Origin: Roseburia sp.
Lineage (GTDB): Bacteria; Bacillota; Clostridia; Lachnospirales; Lachnospiraceae
Assembly: GCA_017549185.1 (NCBI GenBank)
Contig: JAFYVJ010000014.1
Span: forward strand, 23,013-87,012
Length of the DNA: 64,000 nt
Direction of reading: 5' to 3'
Below, piece after piece: positions 34,338 to 44,006 of this stretch (the stretch's first letter is position 1; the number at the start of each line of letters is the position of its first letter). The notes below the pieces were generated by a model. That model was not told the DNA's origin, did not search any database, and saw only the letters and a program-made list of their open reading frames with translations. The position numbers and the translations under genes are program-made.

Positions 34338-35162
34338 GTGTTAATAGGAAATAGAGAATTTGATGTAAAAAATAAAACGTATATCATGGGAATCCTGAAT
34401 ATAACGCCGGATTCCTTTTCTGATGGTGGGAGCTTTTATGATATTGAGTTGGCATTAAAACATGCTGAGGATATGATAAAAAAAGGCGCCCACATTCTTG
34501 ATATTGGGGGAGAATCCACAAGACCTGGACATACGCAGATAACAGATGCGGAAGAAATTACACGGATTGTGCCAGTGATTAAGGCGATTAAGGAGAATTT
34601 TGATATTCCGATATCAGTGGATACGTATAAAAGTAAGGTTGCGGAAGCTGCAATTTTAGCAGGAGCAGATTTAATAAATGATATATGGGGCTTAAAATAT
34701 GATGGGACAATGGCAGAGGTAATTGCAAGATACAATAAGCCGTGTTGTCTGATGCATAATCGACGTGATACAGATTATCAGAATTTTATGGAAGATGTAA
34801 AGGCAGACTTGAGAGAGTCGGTCAAAATGGCTAGAAAAGCTGGGATTACCGCGGATAAAATTATTCTTGATCCGGGAGTAGGCTTTGCGAAAACTTACGA
34901 ACAGAATCTAGAGATTATTGCGAAACTGGGTGAGTTAAAAGACTTAGATTGTCCGATTTTACTGGGAACTTCCCGGAAGTCTGTGATTGGATTGACTTTA
35001 GACTTGCCGGTAGAGGAACGTTTAGAAGGGACATTAGCGACTACTGTTATGGCAGTAGAGCACGGATGTGCTTTTGTGCGGGTGCATGATGTGCAGGCGA
35101 ATGCAAGGGCAGTTCTGATGACAGAGAAGATTCTACAGAGTAAGAAAAATATTGGTATTTGA
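34338..35162 (+). CDS. folP: Dihydropteroate synthase
   Basis: The product (274 aa) joins p-aminobenzoate to the pterin pyrophosphate and is the sulfonamide target. The two family signatures are clear: MGILNITPDSFSDGG (about residue 17) and ILDIGGESTRPGH, followed by DLINDIWGL, DPGVGFAKT and LLGTSRKSVIG. The start is GTG 34338, five bases after AGAGG, which overlaps the folE stop region. It is followed by the FolB-FolK fusion. Confidence 0.95.
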   Translation: MLIGNREFDVKNKTYIMGILNITPDSFSDGGSFYDIELALKHAEDMIKKGAHILDIGGESTRPGHTQITDAEEITRIVPVIKAIKENFDIPISVDTYKSKVAEAAILAGADLINDIWGLKYDGTMAEVIARYNKPCCLMHNRRDTDYQNFMEDVKADLRESVKMARKAGITADKIILDPGVGFAKTYEQNLEIIAKLGELKDLDCPILLGTSRKSVIGLTLDLPVEERLEGTLATTVMAVEHGCAFVRVHDVQANARAVLMTEKILQSKKNIGI

Positions 35163-35257
35163 GCTTAGATTAGACACAAATATAATGTAAGAGTGCAAAA
35201 TCCCATTGTTACAGGCAATCTCAAATGGATTTTTGCTGGAAATTGAGGATAAAAGAT

Positions 35258-36076
35258 ATGGATAAAATCAAAATCACAGGTTTAAAAATATTTGCACATC
35301 ATGGTGTGTTTGAAGAAGAGACCATAAACGGACAGGATTTTTATGTGAATGCGGTATTGTATTTAGATTGCAGACCGGCAGGTATTACAGACGTTTTGGA
35401 AAAGTCAGTGCATTATGGTGAAGTGAGTCTTTTCGTCACAAAATTTTTGCAGGAACACACCTATAAGCTGATAGAAACAGCAGCGGAGCAGACGACAAAA
35501 GCGTTATTGTTAGCATTTCCTTTGATAAAAAAAGTAGAATTTGAATTATGCAAACCGCATGCACCAATCGGGCTTCCCTTTGAGAATGTATCTGTAACGA
35601 TTGAGCGTGGCTGGCATACTGCATATGTGGCTGTGGGTTCTAATATGGGAGAGAAAGAGACTTATATTAAAGATGCAATCGAACAGCTCGAAGAGATGGA
35701 AGAGATTAAGATAGAGAAGGTTTCAGATTTAATCGTGACAAAGCCTTATGGTGGTGTAGAACAGGATGATTTTGTGAACGGAGCGATTAAGTTATATACA
35801 CTTTTTACACCAAATGAGTTACTGGATGCGTTGCATCTAGTGGAGAAATATGCCAAAAGAGAGCGTCTGATTCACTGGGGACCTAGAACCTTGGATTTGG
35901 ATATTATCTTCTATGATGATTTGGTATATGAAAATGATGAGTTGATTATTCCTCATGTGGATATGGCGAATCGTGATTTCGTATTAAAGCCATTATTGGA
36001 TCTATGTCCGAATAAACGTCATCCGATTTCGGGATTGACAATGACACAATTGTATGAGAAATTGGAAGAACGCTGA
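35258..36076 (+). CDS. folBK: Bifunctional dihydroneopterin aldolase / HPPK (FolB-FolK fusion)
   Basis: The protein (272 aa) fuses two steps of folate synthesis. Residues about 1-118 are FolB (ITGLKIFAHHGVFEEE...VHYGEV...EFELCKPHAPIGLPFENVSVTIER). Residues about 120-272 are FolK (AYVAVGSNMGEKETYI...YGGVEQDDFVNGAI...GPRTLDLDIIFYDD...PHVDMANRDFVLKPL). ATG 35258 follows GAGGAT; the in-frame ATG 35225 has no binding site. Such fusions are common in Clostridia. It completes the core folate pathway here apart from the pterin phosphatase and p-aminobenzoate genes. Confidence 0.93.
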   Translation: MDKIKITGLKIFAHHGVFEEETINGQDFYVNAVLYLDCRPAGITDVLEKSVHYGEVSLFVTKFLQEHTYKLIETAAEQTTKALLLAFPLIKKVEFELCKPHAPIGLPFENVSVTIERGWHTAYVAVGSNMGEKETYIKDAIEQLEEMEEIKIEKVSDLIVTKPYGGVEQDDFVNGAIKLYTLFTPNELLDALHLVEKYAKRERLIHWGPRTLDLDIIFYDDLVYENDELIIPHVDMANRDFVLKPLLDLCPNKRHPISGLTMTQLYEKLEER

Positions 36077-36165
36077 TTTCATAAATCATTAGGAAATTCC
36101 TATGATTAAAAATGCTCCGCAAGGATGAGGAGCCAATGACTTGTAGTATAGAAGGTGAGTAGTGT

Positions 36166-36945
36166 GTGAAGAAGAGCAGTGTGTGGGCAGTTTTCTACCC
36201 GATTTTCGTATATTATCTGATTTCTGCATGTGTATTTTTTTCGTTGAATATTTTGATTGGCGAAGCACAGGAAATATATATGTTAAAACAGTTAATCAGT
36301 TCCGGAGCAACTATTCCATGTTTGATAGCATTTTGGAAACAGGATAATGAAGCGGAGAGGGTAGTCTATGGAAAACAAAAAAGGTCTCTGAAGCAGTATA
36401 TGATGCAAGCAGCATTGACCTGTATGGCAGTAGGAGCGTTTGGCATAGCAGTGAATAATTTTATAGCTATGACACCGCTGGTTCATGTTTCAGCAGGTTT
36501 TCAGACGGCGAATGAGAATTTCTTTGGTGGAGATGTTTTGTTGCAGATTCTGGCTTCCTGTGTGGTTGTGCCGGTGGCAGAGGAATTGTTGTTCCGTGGT
36601 ATCGTGTTGAAACGTGGGGCGATGCTTGCTAGTGAGGGTATGGGTATTTTTTGTTCAGCAGTATTGTTTGGTATTATTCATATGAATCTGGTGCAGTTTA
36701 TATATGCTGCTTTGTTAGGAGCATTGTTAGCAGTTATTGTGACGAAGACAAGAAGGGTGTCGCTGGCTGTATTAGGGCATGCAACAGCGAATCTCATTGC
36801 AATACTTAGGGCATCAAGTGGTATTCTTGATTTTTCGTATCAGCCTACGGTGGCAGGGATTGGATTTTCTGTGGGAATGTTAGTACTTGGAGTAGGTGCG
36901 ATGATGGTGTTAGTGCGTTATTCTAAAGAGTTCGCTATGGAATAA
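36166..36945 (+). CDS. CPBP family intramembrane metalloprotease
   Basis: The protein (259 aa) has seven or so membrane segments. The CPBP (Abi/CAAX-protease-like) motifs are VAEELLFRGIV (Glu-Glu-x3-Arg, about residue 142), FGIIHMN and the late LGHATANLIA with metal-binding His. Members cleave membrane peptides, and some give immunity to bacteriocins. The start is GTG 36166. The gene is flanked by folate genes and a C39-type peptidase without evident operon partners; no bacteriocin gene is near. Confidence 0.85.
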   Translation: MKKSSVWAVFYPIFVYYLISACVFFSLNILIGEAQEIYMLKQLISSGATIPCLIAFWKQDNEAERVVYGKQKRSLKQYMMQAALTCMAVGAFGIAVNNFIAMTPLVHVSAGFQTANENFFGGDVLLQILASCVVVPVAEELLFRGIVLKRGAMLASEGMGIFCSAVLFGIIHMNLVQFIYAALLGALLAVIVTKTRRVSLAVLGHATANLIAILRASSGILDFSYQPTVAGIGFSVGMLVLGVGAMMVLVRYSKEFAME

Positions 36946-37065
36946 AAGACTTCATAAAATCTTAATAAAAAATGAACCATTCTTTAAGAAAACGGTAAAA
37001 TTTTCTGAAAAGAAGTTTGCTATTATCAATAATAGTGAACTTTTTTTGTTAATATGGGAGTGGTT

Positions 37066-38118
37066 ATGGGAAAGAGACTAGAGATAATAGACGTAAATGA
37101 ACGTGCAGAATCAAGAGAAAAGGCATTAAGTATAGAGGAGAAACGACGCCGAAGACAACGCATGAGAGCAAGACAGCAGGCAATAAAGCGACGCCGAAGA
37201 AAACGGTTGTTTCGGCTAGTTGTAGCAGGTGTTTTTGTGATTGTATTGGGAGTTGGAATCAGCCGTTTGGATGCCGGGGAGAAGATTGCGAGTCAAGTAG
37301 CAGGAAATTCGGATACGGTGAGTACAGATACTTGGTACAGGGAAAGTGGAAGAATAGAGGAGTTACTCTATGAAGTAAAGTATGAGGATTTTTTTAAAGA
37401 AAATAAGCCAAAAGTGATAGATGATGCAGAGGTTTACCAGTGTTTAAAAAAATTGTCAAAAAAGTATCCTGAATTAGAAACGGTATATGAACATCGTGAG
37501 GAATATCCGGTAAAATTACTAGCTTCTTTATGTAATAATCCGGAAATGCTAGAATATGTGAAAGGTTATCTTACACATGAAACAGGAGACACATGGGGAA
37601 AAACAGAACTTACAGAAGCAGAAAAAAAGCAGAAATTTCCTCTTTTTTTACAATGGGACAAGCGTTGGGGATATGAGGAATATGGAGATTTTAACATTGC
37701 TCTTTCCGGTTGTGGACCAACAACACTTGCTATGGCGTCAGTGGTATTGACGGGAGATGATACTATTACACCTGACCGTGTAGCAAAATATAGTATGGAA
37801 AATGGACATTATGTAGAAGGGACGGGAACAGCATGGAGTCTGATGACGGAAGGGTGTGAAAATTTCGGTATAAAAGCAGAAGAAATAGTATTGGATGAAT
37901 CTGTGATGAAGAATCAGTTGGATGATGGAAAAGTTATTATCTGTTCCATGAGACAGGGGGATTTTACAGCTGGCGGTCATTTTGTAATGCTATTTGGTTA
38001 TAATGAAAATGGATTTTTGGTTAATGACCCCAACTGTATTTATCGTAGCAGTAAGGTGTGGTCTTATGAAGAATTAAAAAATCAAATCCGTATATTATGG
38101 GCATTTCAGAAAGAATAG
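37066..38118 (+). CDS. Membrane-anchored C39-like cysteine peptidase
   Basis: The protein (350 aa) starts with a strongly basic cytoplasmic stretch of about 45 residues (RRRRQRMRARQ, KRRRRKRLF), then one membrane segment (LVVAGVFVIVLGVGI). An extracellular region ends in a C39_2-type papain-like domain. The catalytic Cys lies in ALSGCGPTTLAM, the His in AGGHFVMLFGY and the Asp in FLVNDPN. ATG 37066 lies 5 nt past GGGAG; the alternative at 37054 overlaps that site. No transporter or precursor peptide is adjacent, so cleavage of surface peptides or a wall-related role is only inferred. Confidence 0.8.
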   Translation: MGKRLEIIDVNERAESREKALSIEEKRRRRQRMRARQQAIKRRRRKRLFRLVVAGVFVIVLGVGISRLDAGEKIASQVAGNSDTVSTDTWYRESGRIEELLYEVKYEDFFKENKPKVIDDAEVYQCLKKLSKKYPELETVYEHREEYPVKLLASLCNNPEMLEYVKGYLTHETGDTWGKTELTEAEKKQKFPLFLQWDKRWGYEEYGDFNIALSGCGPTTLAMASVVLTGDDTITPDRVAKYSMENGHYVEGTGTAWSLMTEGCENFGIKAEEIVLDESVMKNQLDDGKVIICSMRQGDFTAGGHFVMLFGYNENGFLVNDPNCIYRSSKVWSYEELKNQIRILWAFQKE

Positions 38119-38249
38119 GTAACAGTTCAGTCCGGTAACGATTTGCAGGCTCATTTATAGTTTTGCTTCGCAAAAGGAGCCTGCTCACTCTTGAATCATA
38201 TTCTTACGCAGCAAATCAGTAAATGATTAGCTGCTGAGTGAACAGTAAC
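38119..38249. repeat. Intergenic element with GTAACAGTTCAG border and nested hairpins
   Basis: It begins GTAACAGTTCAG directly after the TAG stop and ends near TGAACAGTAAC. Inside, GCAGGCTC pairs with GAGCCTGC (38145-38184) around a TTTTGC-TTC-GCAAAA hairpin, and GCAGC-AAATCA pairs with TGATT-GCTGC (38208-38235). It combines features of both repeat families in this window. Confidence 0.55.
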
Positions 38250-38356
38250 GAACTCTTACAAAAATAGTAAAAAAATAACAAAAAAGAGTGGCGAAAAAGT
38301 CTCCGAGTAAGGTATAATATAATCGTGTACAATAGAATATACTTTAAGGAGGAATT

Positions 38357-39859
38357 ATGAAAACAACAAATGAAGAAAAGAAGTTCCGTTATAATGATGT
38401 AGGAGAGAGATTTAAATCTATCAATAAAATATTCTTTTTAGGATTGACATTTTTATATATCATGTTCGCAGCATATTTGCTGATGCGTACATTTTTGGGA
38501 GATATTCATAAAGCGTTCTCCTTTTCTAATTTGGGTATTGTTGCAGTATTTTCAATTATAAATATTGTTCTTTATTTTAAGAATAAAGCAAGTAAAAATT
38601 TTGGACTAATATCTGTAATACTAGGTGGTATAGAACTTTTCCTTGTTGGTATGAATACAGATGCTGAGTTTGTTATGTATGCACTGATTATTTTGCTTGC
38701 ATTACAGATGCCTTATTTTAATTCGAAGAGATTAGGTAAGATTTGTCTGGTTGCCGGAGTTGGTTTAATTCTTGTACAGATATTCCGTTTTTATCGTGGG
38801 ATAGGATTAAGCACTGTAGATGATTTGATTTGTATTCTTTGTGTAATGCTTGGTTTGTATGTAGACTGGAGACTTTGTGATTTGACACGTAGATTCAATG
38901 AGGATGCGTTGGGGTCAGTAGAAGTACAGACACAGAAAGTGCAGGAAATGTTCGATGGTATCGTTGAGATTTCAGCAGTAGTTCAGGATGAAGCACAAAA
39001 GAGTACAGATAAAGTTGGACAGTTGTTTGAAGCGACACAAAATGTTACTACAAGTATGCATGAAATAGTAGATTCTGCGAATATGACAGCTAGTAGTATT
39101 GAAGAACAGAATCAGATGACACAGAATATCCAGAATGCTATTGCACATACAAGCGAGCGCTCTAAAAAAATGGTGGATATTGCAATAGATTCTAACGCTA
39201 GCATTCAGACGAATATCAAGGTTATGGAAGAATTGCAGATTCAGTCAAAGCAGATTGCTGAGACAAATGCAGAAGTAAGTGATTCTATGATTCGATTACA
39301 GGAGAAGACCAAAGAAGTAGAAGAGATCGCAGCTATGATTCTTGGTATTTCCAGCCAGACTAATTTATTGGCTTTGAATGCTTCGATTGAAAGTGCACGT
39401 GCAGGCGAAGCAGGTCGTGGATTTGCAGTAGTAGCAGATCAGATTCGTCAGTTGGCAGAGCAGACGAAAAAGTCGACAGAAGAGATTACTAGAATTATCA
39501 ATGAATTAAATCAAAATGCGAATGAAGTAGTTGCTTCTGTTGAAAAATCTGTATCAGCAACGGAAGATCAGAATAAGAAAATAGCAACAGCATCAGAAGC
39601 ATTTGGTAAATTAAATGAGGATATCACAGTGCTTATTGATGATATTAACGAGATGGATAGAGAAATTTTAGAACTATCTGATTCAAATAATACGATTGTA
39701 GATAACATTTCGCATTTATCAGCAGCTACAGAAGAAGTAACAGCTAATGCAGAGCAAGTACTTACAATGAGTGAACAGAGTCTTGCATATGCAGAAGGTG
39801 TGAAGACTTCGATTGAGACCATTGAAGATTCAACAGAACAGATGAAACAATTTATGTAA
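38357..39859 (+). CDS. Methyl-accepting chemotaxis-like protein with six-helix membrane sensor
   Basis: The protein has 500 residues. Six membrane segments occupy about residues 25-175, with no extracellular ligand domain and no obvious HAMP. From about 200 to 500 it is coiled coil, with the MCP signalling hairpin [43 protein letters not shown]. It could sense membrane state or a small molecule and signal to CheA/CheW. No che genes lie in the window. It has its own GGAGG site and a terminator behind it, so it is monocistronic. Confidence 0.88.
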   Translation: MKTTNEEKKFRYNDVGERFKSINKIFFLGLTFLYIMFAAYLLMRTFLGDIHKAFSFSNLGIVAVFSIINIVLYFKNKASKNFGLISVILGGIELFLVGMNTDAEFVMYALIILLALQMPYFNSKRLGKICLVAGVGLILVQIFRFYRGIGLSTVDDLICILCVMLGLYVDWRLCDLTRRFNEDALGSVEVQTQKVQEMFDGIVEISAVVQDEAQKSTDKVGQLFEATQNVTTSMHEIVDSANMTASSIEEQNQMTQNIQNAIAHTSERSKKMVDIAIDSNASIQTNIKVMEELQIQSKQIAETNAEVSDSMIRLQEKTKEVEEIAAMILGISSQTNLLALNASIESARAGEAGRGFAVVADQIRQLAEQTKKSTEEITRIINELNQNANEVVASVEKSVSATEDQNKKIATASEAFGKLNEDITVLIDDINEMDREILELSDSNNTIVDNISHLSAATEEVTANAEQVLTMSEQSLAYAEGVKTSIETIEDSTEQMKQFM

Positions 39860-39878
39860 GAACATAGTTTGGAAAAGC

Positions 39879-39921
39879 AAAAACCGGAAGATTTATGAAA
39901 AGATGAATCTTCTGGTTTTTT
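39879..39921 (+). terminator. Terminator after the MCP gene
   Basis: AAAACCGGAAGATT pairs with AATCTTCTGGTTTT (one G-U) and is followed by Ts. Confidence 0.9.
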
Positions 39922-40014
39922 GTATAGGTCTGAGAATATAAACTTTTCATGAAGTGTTGTAGCTTCATTGACAAAAAATGGAGGGATGGATATACTTGAA
40001 AGATGAGAAAATGT

Positions 40015-40081
40015 GTAACTATTCAGAGTAAACCGGAAGTTTTGAAAAGACGGTTTTGTGAATGGTTCACTGAATAGTTAC
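40015..40081. repeat. Inverted-repeat element GTAACTATTCAG...CTGAATAGTTAC
   Basis: This is a 67-bp element with perfect 12-bp inverted ends, lying before the pseudo-rhomboid gene. The inner ACCGGAAGTTTTGAAAAGACGGTT also tends to pair. It is the clearest short member of this family. Confidence 0.75.
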
Positions 40082-40107
40082 GAAAATATTTAGAAAGTGT
40101 GGATAAT

Positions 40108-41019
40108 ATGAATTGGTTAAATAAGTTAGAACGAAAATTCGGAAGATATGCTGTTCCAAATGTGATTATATGGTTGATTGGAGCATATGCGATTGGATTT
40201 ATTTTAAATATGATGTATCCGTCTGTGATGTCTTACCTGAGTTTTAACCCATATTTGATTTTTAAAGGGCAGGTTTGGCGTCTGGTGACTTGGATATTCC
40301 AGCCGGTAAATAGTAATATTTTCTGGTTGTTGATTTCTATGATGTTTTATTATCATTTGGGAACGAATTTAGAACGTGCATGGGGGACCTTCCGGTTCAA
40401 TGTGTATCTGTTAGGTGGAATGCTTTTTACGATAGTGGGAAGTCTGCTTTTTTATGGAATTGTTTATATGATTTTTGGAGAAGCATTGGCAGTGACGACA
40501 AGTTCTCTGATGAGTTCTTTTGTAAGTACGTATTATGTGAATATGTCACTTTATCTGGCATTTGCGGTGATGTATCCTAATTTGCAGGTATTGATTTACT
40601 TTTTTATTCCTGTAAAAGTAAAATGGATGGCAATCGTCTATGTAGTACTGATGGCTTATGACATTTTTAATATGGCAAATATTTATGGTTCTTATTACGG
40701 TGCAAGTGTTGGAGCTTTAGTGGCAGTGATTATGTTTGTAGTGAATGCTATGTCATTATTGAATTTTATTATTTTCTTCTTATCGAGCAGAGATGTAAGA
40801 CGTTATGCACCAAAAGAAGTGAAACGCAGACAGGAGTTTAAACGTCAGGTGGCACAACCTAGACCGGGAAGTGGAATTACACGTCATAAATGTGCAGTTT
40901 GTGGCAGAACAGAAGTATCGAATCCGGAGTTAGAATTCCGTTATTGTTCTAAGTGCGAAGGGAATTATGAATATTGTCAGGATCATTTGTTTACACATGA
41001 ACACGTGCATCGTAGTTAA
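40108..41019 (+). CDS. Rhomboid-like membrane protein with C-terminal zinc ribbon
   Basis: The protein (303 aa) has about six membrane segments (residues 15-235), including WRLVTWIFQPVNSNIFWLLISMMFYYHLGTNLERAWG, typical of rhomboid/Der1-like folds. A GASVG motif stands near the usual catalytic Ser loop, but I see no matching catalytic His in the last helix, so it may be inactive. A basic linker leads to a Cys/His cluster (HKCAVCGRTE...YCSKC...CQDHLFTHEH) that should bind zinc. ATG 40108 is chosen; GTG 40099 is also possible. Confidence 0.7.
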   Translation: MNWLNKLERKFGRYAVPNVIIWLIGAYAIGFILNMMYPSVMSYLSFNPYLIFKGQVWRLVTWIFQPVNSNIFWLLISMMFYYHLGTNLERAWGTFRFNVYLLGGMLFTIVGSLLFYGIVYMIFGEALAVTTSSLMSSFVSTYYVNMSLYLAFAVMYPNLQVLIYFFIPVKVKWMAIVYVVLMAYDIFNMANIYGSYYGASVGALVAVIMFVVNAMSLLNFIIFFLSSRDVRRYAPKEVKRRQEFKRQVAQPRPGSGITRHKCAVCGRTEVSNPELEFRYCSKCEGNYEYCQDHLFTHEHVHRS

Positions 41020-41212
41020 AAAGGTTACAGTTCGGTTTGTGTCACATTTGCAAAGATGATTTTGTTGTGTAAGAACATGATACAAGAGTATTACAAAAAG
41101 TTTTACAAAGCGGTATGATTCAGGCTAGAAATATGTACTGTAAAGTGATATAATTTATATGCTTATGACTATCATTTAATGATATGGGCAACACTAGGAG
41201 GATTTATTAGTT

Positions 41213-42892
41213 ATGGAAAACGAAGCAGTAGTATCAAAGAATTTTATTGAACAGATTATTGAAAAAGATATAGAGGAAGGTCATTGTCAGGAAATACACA
41301 CTAGATTTCCACCGGAACCAAATGGTTACTTACACATTGGACATGCCAAAGCCATTCTTTTAAACTATGGTTTAGCACAGAAATATAATGGTAAGTTCAA
41401 TCTTCGTTTTGATGATACCAATCCAACAAAAGAGAAGACAGAATTCGTTAATGCAATTGAAAGTGATATTGCATGGCTTGGTGCAGATTGGGAAGATAGA
41501 TTATACTTTGCATCTGATTATTTCCAGGAGATGTACGAAGGTGCGATTAAGTTAATCAAAAAGGGTAAAGCGTATGTATCTGATTTGACAGCAGAACAGA
41601 TTCGTGAATATCGTGGTACTTTAACAGAACCAGGTAAGGAAGATCCATATTCTACTAGAAGTGTAGAAGAGAACTTACAGTTATTTGAAGATATGAAGAA
41701 TGGCAAATTCGCAGACGGAGAGAAAGTACTCCGTGCGAGAATTGACATGGCTTCATCTAATATCAATATGAGAGACCCTGTAATTTATCGTGTAGCTCGT
41801 ATGAATCACCATAGAACAGGGGATAGCTGGTGTATTTATCCAATGTATGACTATGCACATCCAATCGAAGATGCAGTAGAAGGTATCACACATTCTATCT
41901 GTACATTGGAATTTGAAGATCACAGACCTCTTTATGACTGGGTATTAATCGAGCTTGGTTATAAAGATGATGCAACAGGCACACCAAAGCAGATTGAATT
42001 TGCAAAATTATACCTGACTAATGTAGTAACAGGTAAGAGATACATCAAGAGACTTGTTGAAGAAGGTATCGTAGACGGATGGGATGATCCACGTTTAGTA
42101 TCTATCGCAGCTTTGAAGCGTAGAGGATTTACACCGGAATCTATCAAGTTATTCGTAGAGCTTTGCGGTGTAGCTAAAGCGAACAGTTCCGTTGATTATG
42201 CGATGCTTGAGTACTGTATCCGTGAGGATTTGAAATTAAAGAAATCTCGTATGATGGCGATTTTAGATCCAATCAAAGTAGTAATTGATAACTATCCGGA
42301 AGGACAGGTGGAATACTTAGAAGTAGCAAACAACCTTGAAAATGAAGAACTTGGAAGCCGTACTGTTCCATTTACTAGAGAAATCTACATTGACCGTGAA
42401 GACTTTATGGAAGAACCACCTAAGAAATACTTCCGTATGTTCCCAGGTAACGAAGTTCGTTTAATGAATGCATACTTTGTAACATGTAATAGCTATGTAA
42501 AAGATGAGAATGGTAAAGTGACAGAGATTCACTGTACTTATGATCCGGCATCTCGTGGTGGTAACAGCCCGGATGGACGTAAGGTAAAAGGTACGATTCA
42601 GTGGGTATCTGCAGAATATGGTATCAAAGCAGAAGTTCGTTTATATGAGAACTTAATTGACGAAGAAAAAGGTGTATACAACGAAGATGGCAGTTTGAAC
42701 TTAAATCCTAATTCATTAACTGTATTAAAGGATTGTGTGGTTGAGTCCAACTTAGCAGATGCAAAAGCTTATGACAGTTTCCAGTTTGTACGTCAGGGAT
42801 TCTTCTGTGTAGATGCGAAAGATTCTACAGAGGATCATCTGGTATTTAATCGTATTGTATCATTAAAGAGTTCGTTTAAATTACCGAACTAA
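41213..42892 (+). CDS. glnS: Glutaminyl-tRNA synthetase
   Basis: The enzyme (559 aa) charges tRNA-Gln. The class I motif HIGH appears in [18 protein letters not shown] (about residue 32), then FDDTNPTKE. The KMSKS-equivalent is LKKSRMMAI (about residue 345), more degenerate than usual. The Gln-type anticodon-binding beta barrels follow ([18 protein letters not shown]...CTYDP). The sequence RFDDTNP favours GlnRS over GluRS. AGGAGG lies upstream. The DUF2225 gene follows directly. Confidence 0.92.
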   Translation: MENEAVVSKNFIEQIIEKDIEEGHCQEIHTRFPPEPNGYLHIGHAKAILLNYGLAQKYNGKFNLRFDDTNPTKEKTEFVNAIESDIAWLGADWEDRLYFASDYFQEMYEGAIKLIKKGKAYVSDLTAEQIREYRGTLTEPGKEDPYSTRSVEENLQLFEDMKNGKFADGEKVLRARIDMASSNINMRDPVIYRVARMNHHRTGDSWCIYPMYDYAHPIEDAVEGITHSICTLEFEDHRPLYDWVLIELGYKDDATGTPKQIEFAKLYLTNVVTGKRYIKRLVEEGIVDGWDDPRLVSIAALKRRGFTPESIKLFVELCGVAKANSSVDYAMLEYCIREDLKLKKSRMMAILDPIKVVIDNYPEGQVEYLEVANNLENEELGSRTVPFTREIYIDREDFMEEPPKKYFRMFPGNEVRLMNAYFVTCNSYVKDENGKVTEIHCTYDPASRGGNSPDGRKVKGTIQWVSAEYGIKAEVRLYENLIDEEKGVYNEDGSLNLNPNSLTVLKDCVVESNLADAKAYDSFQFVRQGFFCVDAKDSTEDHLVFNRIVSLKSSFKLPN

Positions 42893-42909
42893 TGGAGGAA
42901 AAGACCTAT

Positions 42910-43767
42910 ATGAATTTATTTGAAGGGTTAGAAAAATTTGGATTACAGGCACAGAATGTAGGAAGTCTTTTTGAAGAAGAGAAAAAGACAGGTGCAGGGA
43001 GTGCTTCCGGTGAAGCAGTAGAAGAGATTCCTACTGAAGATACGTTCCTTTTGGAAAAAGGTGTTCGTTGTACTGTATGTGACAAAGGTTTTAAGGCGAA
43101 AATGATTAAGTCCGGACGTATCAAACGTTTGGAGTCAGACGAAGATTTGCGTCCAAGATATCAGTATATTGATACAATAAAATATGATGTCTTATCTTGT
43201 CCTCATTGTGGTTACACAGCTATTAATCGTTATTTTGAACATTTGCCATCTGTACAGATTAGATTAATCAAGGAACAGCTTTGTGCAAATTTCAAATCAA
43301 CTGATGAAAATGAACCAGATACATATGATTATGATACTGCTATTGGACGATACAAATTAGCATTATATACCACTATGGTGAAGAAAGGTAAGGCTAGTGA
43401 GAAAGCATACTCTTGTCTTAAAATTGCATGGTTGTATCGTGGTAAGGCAGAGACACTTGATCAAGCAGATGCAGCGTATGAAGCTGATTTGAAAGATTGC
43501 AAAGAGCAGGAAGATCTGTTTTATCGACAGGCATATGAAGGATTTATGAAAGCTGTTTCGGCAGAAATGTTCCCGATTTGTGGTATGGATCAGAATACGT
43601 TGGACTATCTGCTTGCTTATATGGCAGGTTATTTTAAAGACTATGGTGTTGCATCGAAATGTATTGCAAATATTTTACAAGCACAGTCAGCACCGGGTAA
43701 AATTAAAGAACGTGCAAGAGATTTAAAAGAGAGAATTGTTGCAGAGATTAAAGCAACGAAACAATAA
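42910..43767 (+). CDS. DUF2225 domain protein with CxxC pairs
   Basis: The protein has 285 residues. Two Cys pairs, CTVCDKGF (about residue 58) and CPHCGYTAI (about residue 97), form a likely zinc site. A helical TPR-like region follows (AYSCLKIAWLYRGKAETLDQADAAYEADL), as in PF09986 proteins. Function unknown. ATG 42910 has GGAGG 11 nt upstream; an ATG at 42892 overlaps the glnS stop and covers that site. It probably shares a transcript with glnS and ends at the terminator at 43827-43867. Confidence 0.83.
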   Translation: MNLFEGLEKFGLQAQNVGSLFEEEKKTGAGSASGEAVEEIPTEDTFLLEKGVRCTVCDKGFKAKMIKSGRIKRLESDEDLRPRYQYIDTIKYDVLSCPHCGYTAINRYFEHLPSVQIRLIKEQLCANFKSTDENEPDTYDYDTAIGRYKLALYTTMVKKGKASEKAYSCLKIAWLYRGKAETLDQADAAYEADLKDCKEQEDLFYRQAYEGFMKAVSAEMFPICGMDQNTLDYLLAYMAGYFKDYGVASKCIANILQAQSAPGKIKERARDLKERIVAEIKATKQ

Positions 43768-43826
43768 AAAAGCTGAATCTATGACTAGGGACGGAGACGT
43801 CAAAGATTATATTGAAATGATATAGG

Positions 43827-43867
43827 AGCTCATGTGTATGCAAAGATGGCAGGCACATGAGCTTTTT
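43827..43867 (+). terminator. Terminator after the DUF2225 gene
   Basis: AGCTCATGTG pairs perfectly with CACATGAGCT around a 17-nt loop, followed by TTTTT. Confidence 0.9.
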
Positions 43868-44006
43868 AAATTGGATTTCCGACAGGACAAACAGTAACGT
43901 AACCATTACAATTTTGTTAAATTTATGGCAATCTAGTAGATTATAAGGATGTTTTATAGTATAATATCCCCCATATGATTTAAATGAGGAAAGAGGTAAC
44001 TAGAGA

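Noticed and set aside
36166-38118. Bacteriocin export/immunity locus (CPBP protease plus C39 peptidase)
   Set aside because: The C39-like protein has a single membrane anchor and no ABC domains, and no precursor peptide with a GG leader was found nearby.
41020-41212. T-box leader upstream of glnS
   Set aside because: The T-box antiterminator sequence (TGGNACCGCG type) is absent, and no specifier-loop structure is evident.
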